Below are positions 6,804 to 15,883 of a DNA stretch of 64,000 nt, in pieces (positions within the stretch are counted from its first letter, which is position 1; every line of letters begins with the position of its first letter). The position numbers were made by a program, and so were the translations under genes. The notes under the pieces are model-generated. The model made no database searches. It was given only the letters and a program-made list of their open reading frames with translations, and was not told the origin of the DNA. Source of the stretch: Gudongella sp046224405 (GTDB taxonomy: Bacteria; Bacillota; Clostridia; Tissierellales; Tissierellaceae). The stretch is from positions 1 to 64,000 of the forward strand of contig NZ_JBJXRK010000006.1 in assembly GCF_046224405.1 (NCBI RefSeq), in the 5' to 3' direction.

Positions 6804-6823
6804 AGGACGCCTTCGGGCGTCCT
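6804..6823 (+). terminator. Hairpin after rubrerythrin
   Basis: An 8-bp GC-rich stem (6804-6811 with 6816-6823) is closed by a TTCG tetraloop, very stable in RNA. Only a weak T-rich tail follows, so it may also protect the transcript 3' end. Confidence 0.65.
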
Positions 6824-6855
6824 ATTATAATTCTAATATATAGGGAGTCAATGTT

Positions 6856-7404
6856 ATGATAGTTGAAACACTATTACTGGCAATTTTATACGGCAAACTT
6901 AAGGGTGGAAAATTAAGTAACCTGTCAGAGATTTCAATAGATATGTGGGGATTCATTCCCGCAAGCTTTTTATTATCCTACACTTCTATCTATCTCATTA
7001 CAAAAGGAAACAGTTTTTTACTGGACAATTTCGCATATATTCAGCTTGCCTCAAATTTTCTGCTACTGATGGTATTGTTCTACAACAGAAAAATCTGGCC
7101 CTACAACCTTGTGTCAGCAGGAATTATCCTCAACACATTACCAATGGCCCTTAATGGTGGCAGAATGCCCGTTAGTGAATGGGCCCTAAAGAAATCAGGA
7201 CTTCTTCATGAGCTGGTGCTCATAGCTGATAACAGGATAGTGACACACACGATATTGTTGGAGGATACAAGCTTCAAGATTTTTTCTGACATTATTCCGT
7301 TAATCTATAAAGTCATCAGTATCGGGGATTTATTAATAGCTGCAGGTATATTTCTGATTATTCTAAAATATATGACTTCCTCTCAGCCGTTGCAGAGAAG
7401 ATGA
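6856..7404 (+). CDS. DUF5317 family integral membrane protein
   Basis: The 182-residue hydrophobic protein has about four to five membrane segments, starting at the very N-terminus (IVETLLLAILYG). The middle carries the NGGRMPVSEWAL stretch and the end an ISIGDLLIAAGIFLIIL helix, both typical of the DUF5317 family of clostridial membrane proteins. Its function is unknown. A modest ribosome site (AGGGAG) precedes ATG 6856. It is followed 45 nt later by the CapA-like gene in the same direction. Confidence 0.75.
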   Translation: MIVETLLLAILYGKLKGGKLSNLSEISIDMWGFIPASFLLSYTSIYLITKGNSFLLDNFAYIQLASNFLLLMVLFYNRKIWPYNLVSAGIILNTLPMALNGGRMPVSEWALKKSGLLHELVLIADNRIVTHTILLEDTSFKIFSDIIPLIYKVISIGDLLIAAGIFLIILKYMTSSQPLQRR

Positions 7405-7449
7405 TTTAGAGGTAAAATATAGACAAGGGCAAATAGGAGAGGTTTAAGC

Positions 7450-8682
7450 ATGAAAAAATGGATCGGAATTTCAATGCTCATGGTTTTATTGGTAACAGTA
7501 ATAATCGGCATGAGTATTCAGGGTAACATGGGTGCCGATGATTTTACCGAGGGGAGCGAGACCGGTGAAAACGTTACCATCGCCCCAGAACCTGATGAGG
7601 AGTCATTTGCGGACCCTCCTGGTGCAGAGCCTGAACAGGTGGAAGCGGTTGAGGTAAGTACATTGAAAATAGTCTCAGTTGGGGATTTGATGTTCCACAT
7701 GCCTCAAATAAACGCTGCAAGAGGGTCTGATGGCTTATTTGATTTCAATCCTCCCTTCAAGTATGTATTTGAAAGAATACAGAATGCCGACCTTGCAATT
7801 GCTAATCTGGAAACAGTGATAGCGGGAGACCATAAGGGATTCAGTGGATTTCCAAGATTCAACAGTCCAGAAGCTGTCTTGGATGCAATAGCGGGAACCG
7901 GCTTTGATTTACTTGTAACATCTAATAACCACAGTCTTGATGGAGGCAAGGAAGGAATTATTAACATAATTGATGAGGTTACAGACCGGGGAATGGAATA
8001 TATTGGTACAAGTAAGGACCTAAGAAGACCCTATGTTGTAATAGATAAAAACAACATTAAACTTGGAATACTATCCTACACCTATGGTCTAAATGGTCTA
8101 GACTCACTATTGACCCGGGAAGAAAGAGAAAATATGGTCAACCTTATTGACAGAGACCTTATCCGGGAGGATATCCTATCAGTTAAGGAGGAAGAGGTTG
8201 ATCTGGTCATAGCATATATGCATTGGGGGAACGAGTACCATTCTAAGTCCTCCCAGGGGCAGAGAGAGCTTGCGGAGTTCTTGAATCATAATGGCGTTGA
8301 CATAGTACTGGGAACACATCCACATGTGATCCAGGAGGTGGAGTACATCAGTTCAGAAACAAAAAAGACATTGGTGGTCTATTCCATGGGAAATTTCATT
8401 TCCAATCAGAGATACGATACAATGGGAGTCTCGGCAACTGAAGATGGAATGTTGGTAGAGATTGATGTGGTTAAGACCCTTCCAGATGGCCCTACATATT
8501 TAAGTAACGTTAAATTTGTCCCCAGTTGGATACAAAGAGTATGGCAGGGAAATGCATACAGCTACAGAATTTTGCCAGTTGAAGCGGCTATTGCGGGGGA
8601 TATTGATCTGGAGCTTGACCCAGTGACAAGAGACAGACTGGAGAAGTCACTGTCCGACACCATCAATCGACTGCACAATTGA
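7450..8682 (+). CDS. CapA family protein (poly-gamma-glutamate capsule type), membrane anchored
   Basis: The 410-residue protein begins with a signal-anchor (MKKWIGISMLMVLLVTVIIG), then an acidic linker of about 45 residues, then a CapA metallophosphatase-like domain outside the cell. Characteristic motifs are SVGDLMFH, ADLAIANLETVI, TSNNHSLDGG, AYMHWGNEY, GTHPHVIQ and VYSMGNFISNQ. In Bacillus, CapA takes part in polyglutamate export, but most family members stand outside a capsule operon, as here (no capB or capC nearby), and may act on other cell-surface polymers. GGAGAGG precedes the ATG. Confidence 0.85.
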   Translation: MKKWIGISMLMVLLVTVIIGMSIQGNMGADDFTEGSETGENVTIAPEPDEESFADPPGAEPEQVEAVEVSTLKIVSVGDLMFHMPQINAARGSDGLFDFNPPFKYVFERIQNADLAIANLETVIAGDHKGFSGFPRFNSPEAVLDAIAGTGFDLLVTSNNHSLDGGKEGIINIIDEVTDRGMEYIGTSKDLRRPYVVIDKNNIKLGILSYTYGLNGLDSLLTREERENMVNLIDRDLIREDILSVKEEEVDLVIAYMHWGNEYHSKSSQGQRELAEFLNHNGVDIVLGTHPHVIQEVEYISSETKKTLVVYSMGNFISNQRYDTMGVSATEDGMLVEIDVVKTLPDGPTYLSNVKFVPSWIQRVWQGNAYSYRILPVEAAIAGDIDLELDPVTRDRLEKSLSDTINRLHN

Positions 8683-8691
8683 TTATTTATG

Positions 8692-8720
8692 TTCAAATAC
8701 ATTGCTTTATAGGGTATAAT
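8692..8720 (+). promoter_or_regulatory. Promoter of the cdaA operon
   Basis: TTCAAA (8692-8697) and a consensus TATAAT (8715-8720) are 17 bp apart and 36 bp before the cdaA start codon. Confidence 0.65.
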
Positions 8721-8756
8721 GAATAGTAGAGACTAAACCAAAAAGGCGGGGTTTTA

Positions 8757-9590
8757 TTGCAATTCCTAAGTGATTTATTTATGAACATCAGGATCAGAGA
8801 TATTGTTGACATTTTAATAGTTGCAGTTGTGTTTTACAAGCTGTACACCCTCATAAGGGAGACCCGTGCCGAGCAGCTAATCAAGGGCATAGGGGTTCTT
8901 TTAGTGCTTACAGAGGTCAGTGAATGGCTTGAACTATATACCATAAACTGGATTCTAGGTAATGCCATGACAGTTGGGACACTTGCAATTCTAATAGTTT
9001 TTCAGCCTGAGCTTAGAAGAGGGCTGGAGTACATAGGCAGAAGCAGATTCTTTTCCAAATCCCTAATTGAGATTCGGGGAGAAAACATGTCCAGGGTTGT
9101 TGATGAAATAGTAGAGGCGACAGCCTCCCTCGCCAGACAGAAAATCGGTGCCCTGATTGTCCTGGAAAAACAAACGGGACTAAACGAGGTTGTTGAGACC
9201 GGAACAAAAATCGGTGGTACGGTAAGCAGTGACCTTCTTATCAATATTTTTATTCCAAATACGCCTTTACACGATGGAGCAGTTATAATAAAGGATGATA
9301 TCATAAAGGCGGCGGCATGCTTTTTGCCACTTACCGACAGTTCTTCCGTAAGCAAGGAGCTTGGAACCAGACATAGGGCTGCATTGGGCATCTCAGAACG
9401 TTCTGACAGTATTTCAATTATTGTGTCCGAGGAAACAGGAGCTATTTCCATAGCGGAAAATGGAACAATATCAAGATATCTGGATGCAAAAACACTTAAG
9501 CAGATACTTTTGGAGATGTACAAGCCAAAGAGCAGCGACCAGACATTTATAACAAGATGGAGGAATAAAGATGAAGATGGGCAAAAGTGA
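8757..9590 (+). CDS. cdaA: Diadenylate cyclase CdaA (c-di-AMP synthase)
   Basis: The 277-residue protein has three N-terminal membrane segments (roughly residues 15-33, 42-58 and 68-84) and a cytoplasmic DisA_N domain that joins two ATP molecules into c-di-AMP. The active-site motifs are DGA at 173-175 (LHDGAVII) and RHR at 205-207 (GTRHRAALG). The start is TTG with AAGGCGGGG upstream. It overlaps cdaR by 20 nt, so the two are translationally linked, as in most Firmicutes. The usual third gene, glmM, is not here but at 28399. Confidence 0.95.
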   Translation: MQFLSDLFMNIRIRDIVDILIVAVVFYKLYTLIRETRAEQLIKGIGVLLVLTEVSEWLELYTINWILGNAMTVGTLAILIVFQPELRRGLEYIGRSRFFSKSLIEIRGENMSRVVDEIVEATASLARQKIGALIVLEKQTGLNEVVETGTKIGGTVSSDLLINIFIPNTPLHDGAVIIKDDIIKAAACFLPLTDSSSVSKELGTRHRAALGISERSDSISIIVSEETGAISIAENGTISRYLDAKTLKQILLEMYKPKSSDQTFITRWRNKDEDGQK

Positions 9591-10788
9591 TGTAACAGCA
9601 AAAATTCTCACTCTTGTAATTGCAATATTCCTTTGGAGCTATGTTATGAGTGAGACTGATCCTGTGCAAACCCAGGAGTATAGGAATGTAACTGTAAGTT
9701 ATACCAATACAGCTGCCTTGGATAGACATGGTCTTGTAATAATGGAGCCTGAGGAGATAAAGATTGATGTGAGGGTAAATGGGAAAAGATCTGATTTTAG
9801 CCAGTTCAGCTCATCCAAGATATATGCGCAGGTTGATCTGAGCGGTTACAGTGAAGGGCAGGTTAAGATTCCTGTTACTGTGGGACTATTGGACCAGGCC
9901 TCAGGAATAAGAGTAATAAACTACGAGCCCAAGGAAGTACTGTTTACTTTTGACAGAATCATAAGCAGGGAAATACCAGTGACAATTGCTTATCAAGGGA
10001 CCCTACCTGAGAATTATGTCCGTGGAGATGCAGTATCCAGACCCCAGAGTATTTTGGTCAGTGGGCCCCGTACGTGGATAAATGAAGTTGAAATGGCTCA
10101 GGGAGTTATTGATTTGACCAACAAAACTGAGAACACGACAATATCCACACCTATCAAGATTCTCAATGACAACGGAGAAGAAGTAAGGGGGCTTGAGAAG
10201 GAACCAGGCTTTGTGGATGTGACACTTCCTGTTTACAGAACAGTGGAGCTTCCGGTGGAACTGGTAACAGTGAATGAGCTCCCCGACAACTATGCAATAA
10301 CTGATATTCAAATTAGTCCGGAAACAGTGGCTGTAAAAGGTGATAACTCAATCACTCAGCTAACTGAATTAAGGACGGTTGAAATAGATATTAACTCCAT
10401 GCTTGATAATGATAGCATCACGGTTGACCTGGACTTGCCGGAAGGAGTTACTCTGCTTAATCCTGACCAAGAGATAACAGTTAACTATCAAGTTAGAGAA
10501 GTTGTCACCACAACCCTGGAATTTTCTTTTGAAGACATTGAGCTTCGAAATCTTCAGGAAGGCTTGGTTGCTGATGCGTTGGCTCAAAACCTGACGTATA
10601 CTCTGGAGCTTACAGGCTATGATGCTGAGATGGAAGAAATAACCCTCGAGGACATTAATCTCTATATTGACCTTGAAGGATTTGACCAGGGAGAGCATGA
10701 AGTTGAGATTCGCTGGGAGGAAATTCAAAACCTGTCTATCGGGAATGTTGAACCACCGATAGTTCAGATAAATATCACAGAAGAATAA
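9571..10788 (+). CDS. cdaR: CdaR, YbbR-domain regulator of CdaA
   Basis: The 405-residue protein has one N-terminal membrane helix (AKILTLVIAIFLWSYVMS) and an extracellular part built of repeated beta-rich YbbR domains. They are recognisable from recurring patterns such as VRVNGKRSDFSQF...AQVDLSGYSEG, VSGPRTWINEV...VIDLTNKTE and VKGDNSITQLTEL...VEIDINSM. It binds CdaA in the membrane and tunes c-di-AMP output. GGAGG at 9558-9562 lies 8 nt before ATG 9571, inside the cdaA coding end. Only 24 nt separate it from butyrate kinase, with no terminator between. Confidence 0.9.
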   Translation: MKMGKSDVTAKILTLVIAIFLWSYVMSETDPVQTQEYRNVTVSYTNTAALDRHGLVIMEPEEIKIDVRVNGKRSDFSQFSSSKIYAQVDLSGYSEGQVKIPVTVGLLDQASGIRVINYEPKEVLFTFDRIISREIPVTIAYQGTLPENYVRGDAVSRPQSILVSGPRTWINEVEMAQGVIDLTNKTENTTISTPIKILNDNGEEVRGLEKEPGFVDVTLPVYRTVELPVELVTVNELPDNYAITDIQISPETVAVKGDNSITQLTELRTVEIDINSMLDNDSITVDLDLPEGVTLLNPDQEITVNYQVREVVTTTLEFSFEDIELRNLQEGLVADALAQNLTYTLELTGYDAEMEEITLEDINLYIDLEGFDQGEHEVEIRWEEIQNLSIGNVEPPIVQINITEE

Positions 10789-10812
10789 TATTCATATAAC
10801 AAGGGGGATGCT

Positions 10813-11895
10813 ATGGAAAGGAAATACGTATTGGCAATAAATCCGGGATCTACATCGACCAAGGTTTCCGTTTTTAACGGTCATAAGGAGTTCAGGACCA
10901 AGAAACTTGACCATGTGATGGAAGAGCTGAGCAGGTTCGAATCCATTGCTGATCAGTATGAGTACAGGCTGGATATAATACTGGATTGGCTTAGAGAAGA
11001 AGAAATCCCTTTGGAAGAACTTGAGTGTGTTGTAGGGAGAGGCGGTCTGCTAAAACCCATACCAAGCGGCACCTACAAGGTGACTGAAGAAATGGCCAAG
11101 GACCTTAAGATTGGGGTACAAGGGCAGCATGCGTCTAACCTTGGTGGGCTTCTGGCCAAGGGAATAGGAGAAAAGGAAGGAATACCTTCCTTCATAGTGG
11201 ATCCGGTTGCTGTCGATGAATTTCATGATGTGGCGAGAATTTCAGGGTTGAAGGAAATTGAAAGAAGGTCCCTGGTCCATGCGCTTAACATAAAGGCGGT
11301 ATGCCACAGGTATGCAACAGAAAACAATACAACTGTCGATAAGCTTAACCTAATTGTTGCACATCTAGGGGGTGGGATAACAGTTTCACCTATCTTACAG
11401 GGAAAAATTGTAGATGCCAATAATGCGAATCAGATGGGACCGTTTTCCCCTGAAAGGGCTGGAGGATTGCCTGTGGGTGATGTGGCCAGAATGTGTTTTT
11501 CAGGTGATTATTCGGAGCAGGATATGAAAAAGATGATACAGGGGAAAGGTGGATTGATGTCATACCTTGGGACTTTTGACGGTCGAGAGGTCATGAAAAG
11601 AATCGATTCAGGGGATGAATATGCAAAACTGATATACGATGCAATGGCATATCAGATAGGTAAGGAGATTGGGCTTTGCGGCCCGGTATTAAAAGGGGAT
11701 ATTCAAGGAATCATTCTTACTGGAGGCTTGGCATATTCGGAATACCTGGTTGACTATATCAAGGACATGGTTTCGTTTATGGCACCAGTTACGGTTTATC
11801 CAGGTGAGGATGAAATGGAAGCCCTGAACAAGGGTGCCAGAAGAGTGCTGGATGGAGAAGAAGGCTTTAAGATATATGAGGAAGAGGTGGAATAA
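10813..11895 (+). CDS. buk: Butyrate kinase (first copy)
   Basis: This 360-residue ASKHA-fold kinase makes ATP and a carboxylic acid from butyryl phosphate or a branched analogue. The N-terminal phosphate loop is INPGSTSTKVSVF. GRGGLLKPI, HASNLGG, VDPVAVDEFHDVARISG, AHLGGGITV and GGLAYSEYLVDYI are all hallmark stretches. Length equals that of clostridial Buk. Its TAA shares one base with the ptb ATG. A second buk follows ptb, so ptb is flanked by two paralogous kinases that may differ in substrate, for example linear versus branched acids. Confidence 0.93.
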   Translation: MERKYVLAINPGSTSTKVSVFNGHKEFRTKKLDHVMEELSRFESIADQYEYRLDIILDWLREEEIPLEELECVVGRGGLLKPIPSGTYKVTEEMAKDLKIGVQGQHASNLGGLLAKGIGEKEGIPSFIVDPVAVDEFHDVARISGLKEIERRSLVHALNIKAVCHRYATENNTTVDKLNLIVAHLGGGITVSPILQGKIVDANNANQMGPFSPERAGGLPVGDVARMCFSGDYSEQDMKKMIQGKGGLMSYLGTFDGREVMKRIDSGDEYAKLIYDAMAYQIGKEIGLCGPVLKGDIQGIILTGGLAYSEYLVDYIKDMVSFMAPVTVYPGEDEMEALNKGARRVLDGEEGFKIYEEEVE

Positions 11896-12791
11896 TGGCA
11901 AAGAATTTTGAAAGTTTATTCAAGCTTGCTCAGGAAAAGGGACCTAAGAAAATTGCAGTAGCTGTTGCACAGGATGAGGATGTACTTGGCGCAATCAAAC
12001 TTGCCTATGAAAAGGGAATTGTTGAACCCATTCTGGTTGGGGACAGGGAGTTGATTGAGAAGTTGGCCAATGAAATGTCCTTTGACCTTTCAAATGTTGA
12101 AATAGTGGATGAGAAGGATGGAGTGGAGGCTACAAGAAAAGCCACTGCCTTGGTGAGCAGTGGAAAGGCTCAGGTTTTGATGAAGGGTCTGATTGACACA
12201 TCCGTTATAATGAAGGCGGTTCTCGACAAGGAGATTGGGCTTAGGACAGACAGCGTAATAAGTCATGTTGCGGTATTTGATGTGCCAACCTATCACAAGG
12301 TCTTTATGGTTACTGATGCTGCAATGATAATAGCACCTGACCTGGACCAAAAGAAGAAAATAATTGAAAACGCAGTTAAGCTGGCCCACTCATTGGATAT
12401 TCCTGAGCCAAAGGTTGCGGTTCTTGCAGCCAAGGAAAAGGTAAGTCCTAAGATGGAGGCTACTGTCCATGCAAAGGAACTTGCTGATATGAACAAGGCC
12501 GGAGAAATAACTGGATGTATAGTTGACGGGCCTTTCGCATTGGACAATGCAGTTAGCAAGGAATCAGCAAGAATAAAGGGCATAGACAGTGTGGTTGCAG
12601 GTGATGCTGATATTTTGCTTGCACCTGATATTGAGGCAGGAAATGTACTTTACAAGGCGCTGAGCTTTTTGGCAAATGCAAAATCTGCTGGTCTAATTGT
12701 GGGAACAAGCAAGCCGATTGTATTGACATCCAGAGCGGACAACGAGGAAGCTAAGCTTAACTCAATTGTTCTGGCAACTTTGATGGCATAA
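11895..12791 (+). CDS. ptb: Phosphate butyryltransferase
   Basis: This 298-residue protein of the phosphate acetyl/butyryltransferase family swaps CoA for phosphate on butyryl-CoA or branched acyl-CoA. Typical features are a start rich in KKIAVAVAQDEDVL, then EPILVGDRELIEKLA, QVLMKGLIDTSV and the C-terminal GNVLYKALSF and GTSKPIVLTSRAD. It overlaps buk by one base and precedes the second buk by 12 nt, so all three are one transcript. With the vor genes downstream it can yield ATP from branched-chain amino acids. Confidence 0.93.
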   Translation: MAKNFESLFKLAQEKGPKKIAVAVAQDEDVLGAIKLAYEKGIVEPILVGDRELIEKLANEMSFDLSNVEIVDEKDGVEATRKATALVSSGKAQVLMKGLIDTSVIMKAVLDKEIGLRTDSVISHVAVFDVPTYHKVFMVTDAAMIIAPDLDQKKKIIENAVKLAHSLDIPEPKVAVLAAKEKVSPKMEATVHAKELADMNKAGEITGCIVDGPFALDNAVSKESARIKGIDSVVAGDADILLAPDIEAGNVLYKALSFLANAKSAGLIVGTSKPIVLTSRADNEEAKLNSIVLATLMA

Positions 12792-12803
12792 CGGGAGGGA
12801 TAT

Positions 12804-13877
12804 ATGGATAATTATAGATTACTTGTAATAAACCCTGGATCGACTTCCACAAAGATTGGGGTTTATGAGAATGAAAAACTTCTATTTGAGGAAACACTAA
12901 GGCATGATGTGGACGTGATTTCCAAATTCGATAAGATAATTGACCAGTTCCAATTTAGAATGGACATTATTATGGAGGCACTGGAGAAAAACAATATTGA
13001 GGTTGAAAGCCTTCACGCAGTTGTAGGTAGAGGGGGACTCCTTAAGCCAATTGAAGGAGGAACCTATGAAGTTAACGAAGAAATGCTCAAAGACCTCAAG
13101 GAATTCAAGAGAGGGGAGCATGCCTCCAACCTTGGAGCAATTCTTGCCTATGAGATTGCCAAAACCGGGAATGGAAGAGCATTTATTGTGGATCCCGTAG
13201 TTGTGGATGAGCTGCAGGATGTTGCAAGGATATCAGGCTTGAAGGAAATTGAGAGAATAAGCATACTTCACGCTTTAAACCAAAAGGCTGTGGCAAGGAG
13301 ATATGCAAAGGAAAAGAATATGAAATATTCTGATCTGAATCTTATTGTTGCACACCTTGGTGGAGGTATTTCTGTAGGGGCCCACAGAAAGGGAAGGGTA
13401 GTGGATGTAGGAAATGCCCTTGACGGTGAAGGATCGTTCTCTCCGGAGAGAACTGGTGGACTTCCTGTAGGAGATCTTATAAAGCTTTGCTTTTCAGGTA
13501 AGTATACCTTGGAACAAGTGAAAAAAATGATTGTCGGGAACGGCGGGATTGTATCCTATCTGGGAACAAATGATGGCCGGGAGGTTGTTAGGAGAATTGA
13601 GGATGGCGATGAGTATGCAAAGCTTATTTACAGAGCCATGGCTTATCAGGTAGCTAAGGACATCGGTGCATGTGCAGCTGTTCTAAAGGGTGATGTGGAC
13701 CAGATCCTTATTACAGGTGGTATAGCCTATGATGATATGTTTACTGGCTGGATCAAGGAAATGGTTGGTTATATAAGCGGTGTTACGGTTTATCCTGGAG
13801 AGGATGAGCTTGAGGCACTTGCTGAAGGTGGCTTGAGAGTACTTAGAAATGAGGAAGCTCCCAAGGTTTACAGTTAG
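12804..13877 (+). CDS. buk: Butyrate kinase (second copy)
   Basis: This 357-residue protein is homologous to the kinase at 10813 but clearly diverged, so it is not a recent duplicate. The phosphate loop INPGSTSTKIGVYEN and the stretches GRGGLLKPI, HASNLGAILAYEIA, VDPVVVDELQDVARISG, AHLGGGISVG and GGIAYDDMFTGWI are intact, so it should be active. GGGAGG precedes the ATG. Clostridia commonly carry more than one buk. Which copy serves butyrate and which serves isobutyrate or isovalerate cannot be told from sequence. Confidence 0.93.
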   Translation: MDNYRLLVINPGSTSTKIGVYENEKLLFEETLRHDVDVISKFDKIIDQFQFRMDIIMEALEKNNIEVESLHAVVGRGGLLKPIEGGTYEVNEEMLKDLKEFKRGEHASNLGAILAYEIAKTGNGRAFIVDPVVVDELQDVARISGLKEIERISILHALNQKAVARRYAKEKNMKYSDLNLIVAHLGGGISVGAHRKGRVVDVGNALDGEGSFSPERTGGLPVGDLIKLCFSGKYTLEQVKKMIVGNGGIVSYLGTNDGREVVRRIEDGDEYAKLIYRAMAYQVAKDIGACAAVLKGDVDQILITGGIAYDDMFTGWIKEMVGYISGVTVYPGEDELEALAEGGLRVLRNEEAPKVYS

Positions 13878-13886
13878 GAGAATGGA

Positions 13887-14561
13887 ATGGGACAAGACAA
13901 AAGGATCAGGATTATAATTGGACACTACGGCAGCGGAAAAACTGAATTTAGCGTAAACTATGCCGTCAAGCTGGCTCAGAAGGGTAAAAAGGTTGCCCTG
14001 GCTGATCTGGATGTGGTAAACCTTTACTTCAGAAGCAGAGAAAAGGCAGAAATCCTCGAAGATATGGGAATAAGGGTAATTGGCGGAGCCATAAAAGGCT
14101 CCGGCATGGATCTTCCAGCTATTTCAGGAGAGGTCCTTACACCTCTTCAGGACAAGTCATACGAAGCGATCCTGGATGTAGGCGGGAATCCACAAGGGGC
14201 AAGAACCCTTGGAAGGTACCACAGCTATTTCAATGACGGAGAGTATGACATGTTTTTTGTTCTCAATGCTAACAGGCCTGAAACACAGACCTTGGAGCAG
14301 GTTGAAGAGTATATCGTAAAAATACAGGATGTTGCCAGAGCAAAGGTTACAGGAATCATAAACAACACACATCTTCTAAAAAGTACTACATCTGAAGATG
14401 TTATTAGAGGCTATAATTTGGCCAGGGAGGTTTCGAAAAAAACCGGCTTGCCAATTAAGTATAATGTATGTCTCGAGACTTTGGTGGATGAGCTGCCTGA
14501 GGAACTTGGAGACAACGTTTTCCCAATAAAGCTTTACATGAGGGAAGAGTGGATGCTATAA
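13887..14561 (+). CDS. P-loop ATPase of the MinD/CobQ class, associated with 2-oxoacid oxidoreductase genes
   Basis: The 224-residue protein starts with a Walker A-like GHYGSGKTEFSVNYA, then a deviant Walker B region KKVALADLDVVNLYFRS, the ILDVGGNPQGARTLGRY stretch and a C-terminal NVFPIKLYMREEWML. This is the SIMIBI class to which MinD, CooC and NifH belong. It has no membrane helix or Fe-S cysteine pair. It lies between buk2 (9 nt) and vorD (18 nt). Its place suggests a role in maturing or loading the oxidoreductase, but no function is established and the link is inference. Confidence 0.8.
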   Translation: MGQDKRIRIIIGHYGSGKTEFSVNYAVKLAQKGKKVALADLDVVNLYFRSREKAEILEDMGIRVIGGAIKGSGMDLPAISGEVLTPLQDKSYEAILDVGGNPQGARTLGRYHSYFNDGEYDMFFVLNANRPETQTLEQVEEYIVKIQDVARAKVTGIINNTHLLKSTTSEDVIRGYNLAREVSKKTGLPIKYNVCLETLVDELPEELGDNVFPIKLYMREEWML

Positions 14562-14579
14562 AAAAGGAGGATCAGAGAT

Positions 14580-14807
14580 ATGGCTAAGGTAAAAGGCAGA
14601 ACAACATTTGAGGAGGACCTGTGCAAGGGTTGTGGGCTTTGTGTAACGGTTTGTCCTGTAAACATCATTTCGCAAGATAATTCCAGAATCAATAAGAAAG
14701 GGTATCACCCAGCAGCTATAGAAGATGAAGATATGGACAAATGTATTGCATGTACAAATTGCGCTACAATATGTCCAGATGTGGTTATTACTGTAGAGAG
14801 ATTATAA
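14580..14807 (+). CDS. vorD: 2x[4Fe-4S] ferredoxin subunit of 2-oxoacid:ferredoxin oxidoreductase (delta)
   Basis: The 75-residue protein carries two cluster motifs: CKGCGLCVTVCPVNII near the start and CIACTNCATICP near the end. It fits the delta subunit of four-subunit 2-oxoacid oxidoreductases, passing electrons from the TPP centre to ferredoxin. AAAGGAGG precedes the ATG. The order delta-alpha-beta-gamma without gaps is the common layout of Vor/Kor operons. Confidence 0.9.
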   Translation: MAKVKGRTTFEEDLCKGCGLCVTVCPVNIISQDNSRINKKGYHPAAIEDEDMDKCIACTNCATICPDVVITVERL

Positions 14808-14821
14808 AGGAGGGGTTACAT

Positions 14822-15883
14822 ATGACAAAAGTTCTCATGAAAGGGAATGAAGCAGTAGGAGCAGCTGCCATTGCAGCAGGATGCCATTATTTCTTTGGTT
14901 ATCCGATCACTCCTCAAAGTGAAGTCCCTGAATATATGTCAAGAGAGTTACCAAAGGTTGGAGGAGCCTATGTACAGGCTGAGTCAGAAGTTGCTGCAAT
15001 AAACATGGTATACGGTGCAGCAGGTTCAGGAGCAAGGGTCATGACATCATCATCAAGTCCTGGAATTGCACTTAAGCAGGAAGGAATTTCATACTGTGCG
15101 GGAGCTGAGCTTCCATGCGTAATAGTAGATATGATGAGAGGCGGACCAGGACTTGGAACCATTCAACCAGCTCAAAGTGACTATTTCCTTGCAACCAGAG
15201 GCGGAGGAAACGGAGACTACAGACTGATTGTACTTGCACCGGCAGATGTACAGGAACTGGTGGACCTTGTAATGGAGGGCTTTGACCTTGCAGACCTATA
15301 CAGAACTCCTGTAATGATCCTTGGAGACGGTATGATTGGCCAGATGATGGAGCCTGTTGAATTCAGATATCAGGCTAGAACCGACCTTCCTGAGAAGGAC
15401 TGGGCAACTAGAGGAAAAGGCAAGGGCAAGCAAAGAAACGTAATCAACTCACTTTACCTTCAAGCTGAGGAGCTTGAAAAGCACAACCATCACCTTCAGG
15501 CGAAATACGCCAAGATCAGGGAGAATGAGAAGAAGGTTGAAGAGTATAATATAGAGGGTGCAGATATAGTAATAACAGCATATGGTACCACATCACGTAT
15601 TGCAAAAACAGCCATAGCTAAGCTTGAGAAAGAAGGCTACAAGGTTGGAATGATAAGACCTATCAGTCTTTATCCATTCCCAAATGAGGCATATGAGAAG
15701 ATTGGAGACGACTGTAAAGGAGTACTTACAGTTGAGATGAGTACAGGTCAGATGATTGACGATGTTAAGCTTTCACTGCAGGGAAGAATTCCAACATACT
15801 TCCATGGACGTTCAGGTGGTATGGTTCCTGAGCCTGAGGAAATTGTTGAGAAGGTTAAGGAAATTCTTGGAGGTGATAAATAA
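14822..15883 (+). CDS. vorB: 2-oxoacid:ferredoxin oxidoreductase alpha subunit, 3-methyl-2-oxobutanoate type
   Basis: The 353-residue alpha subunit carries the pyrimidine-binding domain (FFGYPITPQSEVPEYM; YVQAESEVAAINMVYGAAGSG) and the transketolase C-terminal domain (DIVITAYGTTSRIAKTAI; VGMIRPISLYPFP). With beta and gamma it oxidises branched-chain 2-oxoacids and CoA to acyl-CoA, CO2 and reduced ferredoxin. Longer upstream frames exist, but AAAGGAGGGG just before ATG 14822 decides the start. Its TAA shares a base with the beta ATG. The next-door Ptb-Buk favours the branched-chain substrate; a 2-oxoglutarate enzyme (Kor) would look very similar. Confidence 0.88.
   Translation: MTKVLMKGNEAVGAAAIAAGCHYFFGYPITPQSEVPEYMSRELPKVGGAYVQAESEVAAINMVYGAAGSGARVMTSSSSPGIALKQEGISYCAGAELPCVIVDMMRGGPGLGTIQPAQSDYFLATRGGGNGDYRLIVLAPADVQELVDLVMEGFDLADLYRTPVMILGDGMIGQMMEPVEFRYQARTDLPEKDWATRGKGKGKQRNVINSLYLQAEELEKHNHHLQAKYAKIRENEKKVEEYNIEGADIVITAYGTTSRIAKTAIAKLEKEGYKVGMIRPISLYPFPNEAYEKIGDDCKGVLTVEMSTGQMIDDVKLSLQGRIPTYFHGRSGGMVPEPEEIVEKVKEILGGDK

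Noticed and set aside
9002..9601. 199-codon minus-strand frame opposite cdaA
   Set aside because: CdaA is certain from its DGA and RHR motifs; the antisense frame has low-complexity composition and no start signal.
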